A stretch of DNA of 31,191 nt from a virus, in the IMG/VR virus record IMGVR_UViG_3300031236_000029, positions 1-31,191 of that record, one strand, 5' to 3'. Under the pieces are notes generated by a model. It worked only from the letters and a program-made list of their open reading frames with translations. It was not told the DNA's origin and made no database searches. The translations under genes were made by a program, and so were the position numbers. Shown here in pieces: positions 29,952-31,191 of the stretch (positions are counted from its first letter, which is position 1; every line of letters begins with the position of its first letter).

Positions 29952-31191
29952 GGCTGGACGATACCTCCGGCACCCTGGAGCACCAGGCTGATGTTGGAGA
30001 AGTTGAGCCACGGGGTCTCGGGCTCGGAGAACGTGAAGGTGTTGACCCCGGCCACCACCTGGGCGAAGGGCACGGGCAGGGCCAGGCAGGTGGCCGCGGT
30101 GTCGGGGCCCTCGGCTGTGGGCTGCTCGGTCAGGGCCGTATTGAAGGTGTTGAGGTGGCCGTTGACCGAGAAGTCGACGGTGGCCGTGTCCTCGGCCTCG
30201 GTGCAGAACGTCAGGAGGGCGCCGAGGGCGGCGGTCAGGTCGGCCGCGGTGGGGCTGTTGTCGGCGTTGGTGGATACCGTGACCGGGTCGGCCGCGTAGC
30301 CCAGGTTGGTGGAGGGTAGGCCTGAGGGGGCGTCGCCCATGGTGGAAGCCGGCCCCGCCGCGGTGTTGTCGTTGACGTCGAAGCCCAGGTCTCGGGGCTC
30401 GAGCGGTCCCGAGAAGGCCAGGTCGCTCCAGGCGTAGGTGTTCTGCTGCTGGGCCGCGGGCGGGAACTTGGAGCCGTTGTAGTGCTGGTCCTCCAGCCAG
30501 ACCACGCCCTCGGTCAAAGGCAGGGTGAAGGTGGCCGAGTCGATGAGGTGCATGGTGGTGGTTCCGGCGTCTGACATATAGACCTTCATCGAGCCCGCCG
30601 ACACCAGTATCTCGACGTGGTTGAGGTTGGTGACGCCCGACATGGCGTGATAGAGCGGAGCCGACGAGCTGGCCTCGATGGCGCAGCCCGGGTTGGACTG
30701 GGCAGGCACGCTCCTGGCGTAGTCGGTGGTCTCCCATATCTGGGCCTGCACGCAGCCCGGGGTGGGTGAGCCGGTCAGGTCCACACCCACACTGAAGGGG
30801 GCGTCGAGGTTGCCATCGGAGATGTTGGAGCCGTCCGGGTTGGGCACGGGCACGTTGGAGATGGCGAAGTCGGGCCAAGAGGAGTGGGAGCCGCCGGTGT
30901 TGTCGCTCACGTTGAACTCGACGTCCTGGGTGCCGGTGGCGAAGTTGAAGGGCTGGCGGGGGTACATGGACAGGATGCTCTGGCCGCCGTTGTCGTCGCT
31001 GGCCTCGACGGTGGTGCCGCCGCAGGTCACAATGTCGTTGAGGTTGGACACAACCTTGTTGGTGCCGCACTGGTCCTCGCTGACCTCGGGCCACTGGTCG
31101 ATCAGATTCTGTGAGGGGTTGTCGTCACCACCGAGGCGGTCCACGCCCCACAGCACGCCGTTGAGGTCGCCGGAGCGCGTACCAGCTGTCG
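29948..31191 (-). CDS. Concanavalin-like/glycoside-hydrolase-like protein (5' end beyond window)
   Basis: At least 414 codons. The GTG at 31156 is not a reliable start, because the frame stays open to the right edge (the codons before it read TAGTRSGDLNG), so the N-terminus is missing. Motifs PRQPFNFATGTQDVEFNVSD, SSWPDFAISNVPVPNP and ETTDYARSV, with alternating beta-strands over about 200 residues, recall a concanavalin-like fold as in GH16-type enzymes or lectins. A second beta-rich part (EPRDLGFDVNDNTAAG; FSVNGHLNTFNTAL; VAGVNTFTFSEPETPWLNFS) ends the protein and may be a jelly-roll. No catalytic E-x-D-x-x-E pattern is seen, so binding is likelier than hydrolysis. Probable virion surface protein. 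Confidence 0.7.
   Translation of the reverse strand, partial: TAGTRSGDLNGVLWGVDRLGGDDNPSQNLIDQWPEVSEDQCGTNKVVSNLNDIVTCGGTTVEASDDNGGQSILSMYPRQPFNFATGTQDVEFNVSDNTGGSHSSWPDFAISNVPVPNPDGSNISDGNLDAPFSVGVDLTGSPTPGCVQAQIWETTDYARSVPAQSNPGCAIEASSSAPLYHAMSGVTNLNHVEILVSAGSMKVYMSDAGTTTMHLIDSATFTLPLTEGVVWLEDQHYNGSKFPPAAQQQNTYAWSDLAFSGPLEPRDLGFDVNDNTAAGPASTMGDAPSGLPSTNLGYAADPVTVSTNADNSPTAADLTAALGALLTFCTEAEDTATVDFSVNGHLNTFNTALTEQPTAEGPDTAATCLALPVPFAQVVAGVNTFTFSEPETPWLNFSNISLVLQGAGGIVQP

Noticed and set aside
29952-31094. N-terminal extension of the fibronectin-III protein to 701 aa
   Set aside because: The extension is Arg/His/Pro-rich and overlaps the preceding gene in another frame; the ATGA junction at 29951 is the natural start.

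Overview
The window reads as part of the late (structural) region of a tailed phage of a high-GC actinobacterium. The base composition is GC-rich and GTG/TTG starts are common. The gene families also fit: an actinophage-type capsid maturation protease, an HK97-fold capsid protein, a DUF6011-type protein and an actinobacterial winged-helix-like protein. No integrase, replication gene or tRNA is visible, so lifestyle cannot be judged. The host is inferred only from composition and gene families.

All genes I accept (27, two of them cut by the window edges) lie on the minus strand, so the window is read from right to left. Order: a cut concanavalin-like or glycoside-hydrolase-like protein; a fibronectin-III plus lectin-like protein; a lysozyme-type lysin; terminase large subunit; an accessory block (82 aa, 233 aa, an IS110-like helix-hairpin-helix protein, a 55-aa zinc-finger-like protein, a 103-aa protein, a DUF1360 membrane protein); a giant portal-MuF-ADP-ribosyltransferase fusion interrupted by an intein; an 81-aa protein; the capsid maturation protease; a second accessory block (50 aa, DUF6011 type, 78 aa, 92 aa, winged-helix-like); major capsid protein; four virion-type proteins; a 1502-aa beta-helix tail spike; a glycosyltransferase-like protein; a small basic protein; and a very long repeat protein that runs off the left edge. 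That last gene is open over all 888 codons and is easy to miss because it has no stop inside the window.

Genes are packed tightly. Many neighbours overlap by an ATGA, GTGA or TGATG junction, which implies translational coupling along one or a few long transcripts. Only six gaps exceed 40 bases. Two of them share a 19-bp promoter-like motif (14846-14864 and 26281-26299). One holds a strong hairpin after the capsid gene, one holds a copy of a duplicated palindromic element, and the other two hold little that I can read.

The main points of interest are: a portal intein with the Trp-Cys-Thr signature of class 3 inteins that still has Cys1; an ADP-ribosyltransferase domain built into the portal chain, which would put a toxin-like enzyme in every virion; an internal ribosome-binding site inside the lysin gene; and a fibre protein made of about 33 units of 17-18 residues, including an exact 105-bp tandem duplication. 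No tape measure gene or tail assembly chaperone pair is seen between the capsid gene and the fibre genes, so tail type is open.
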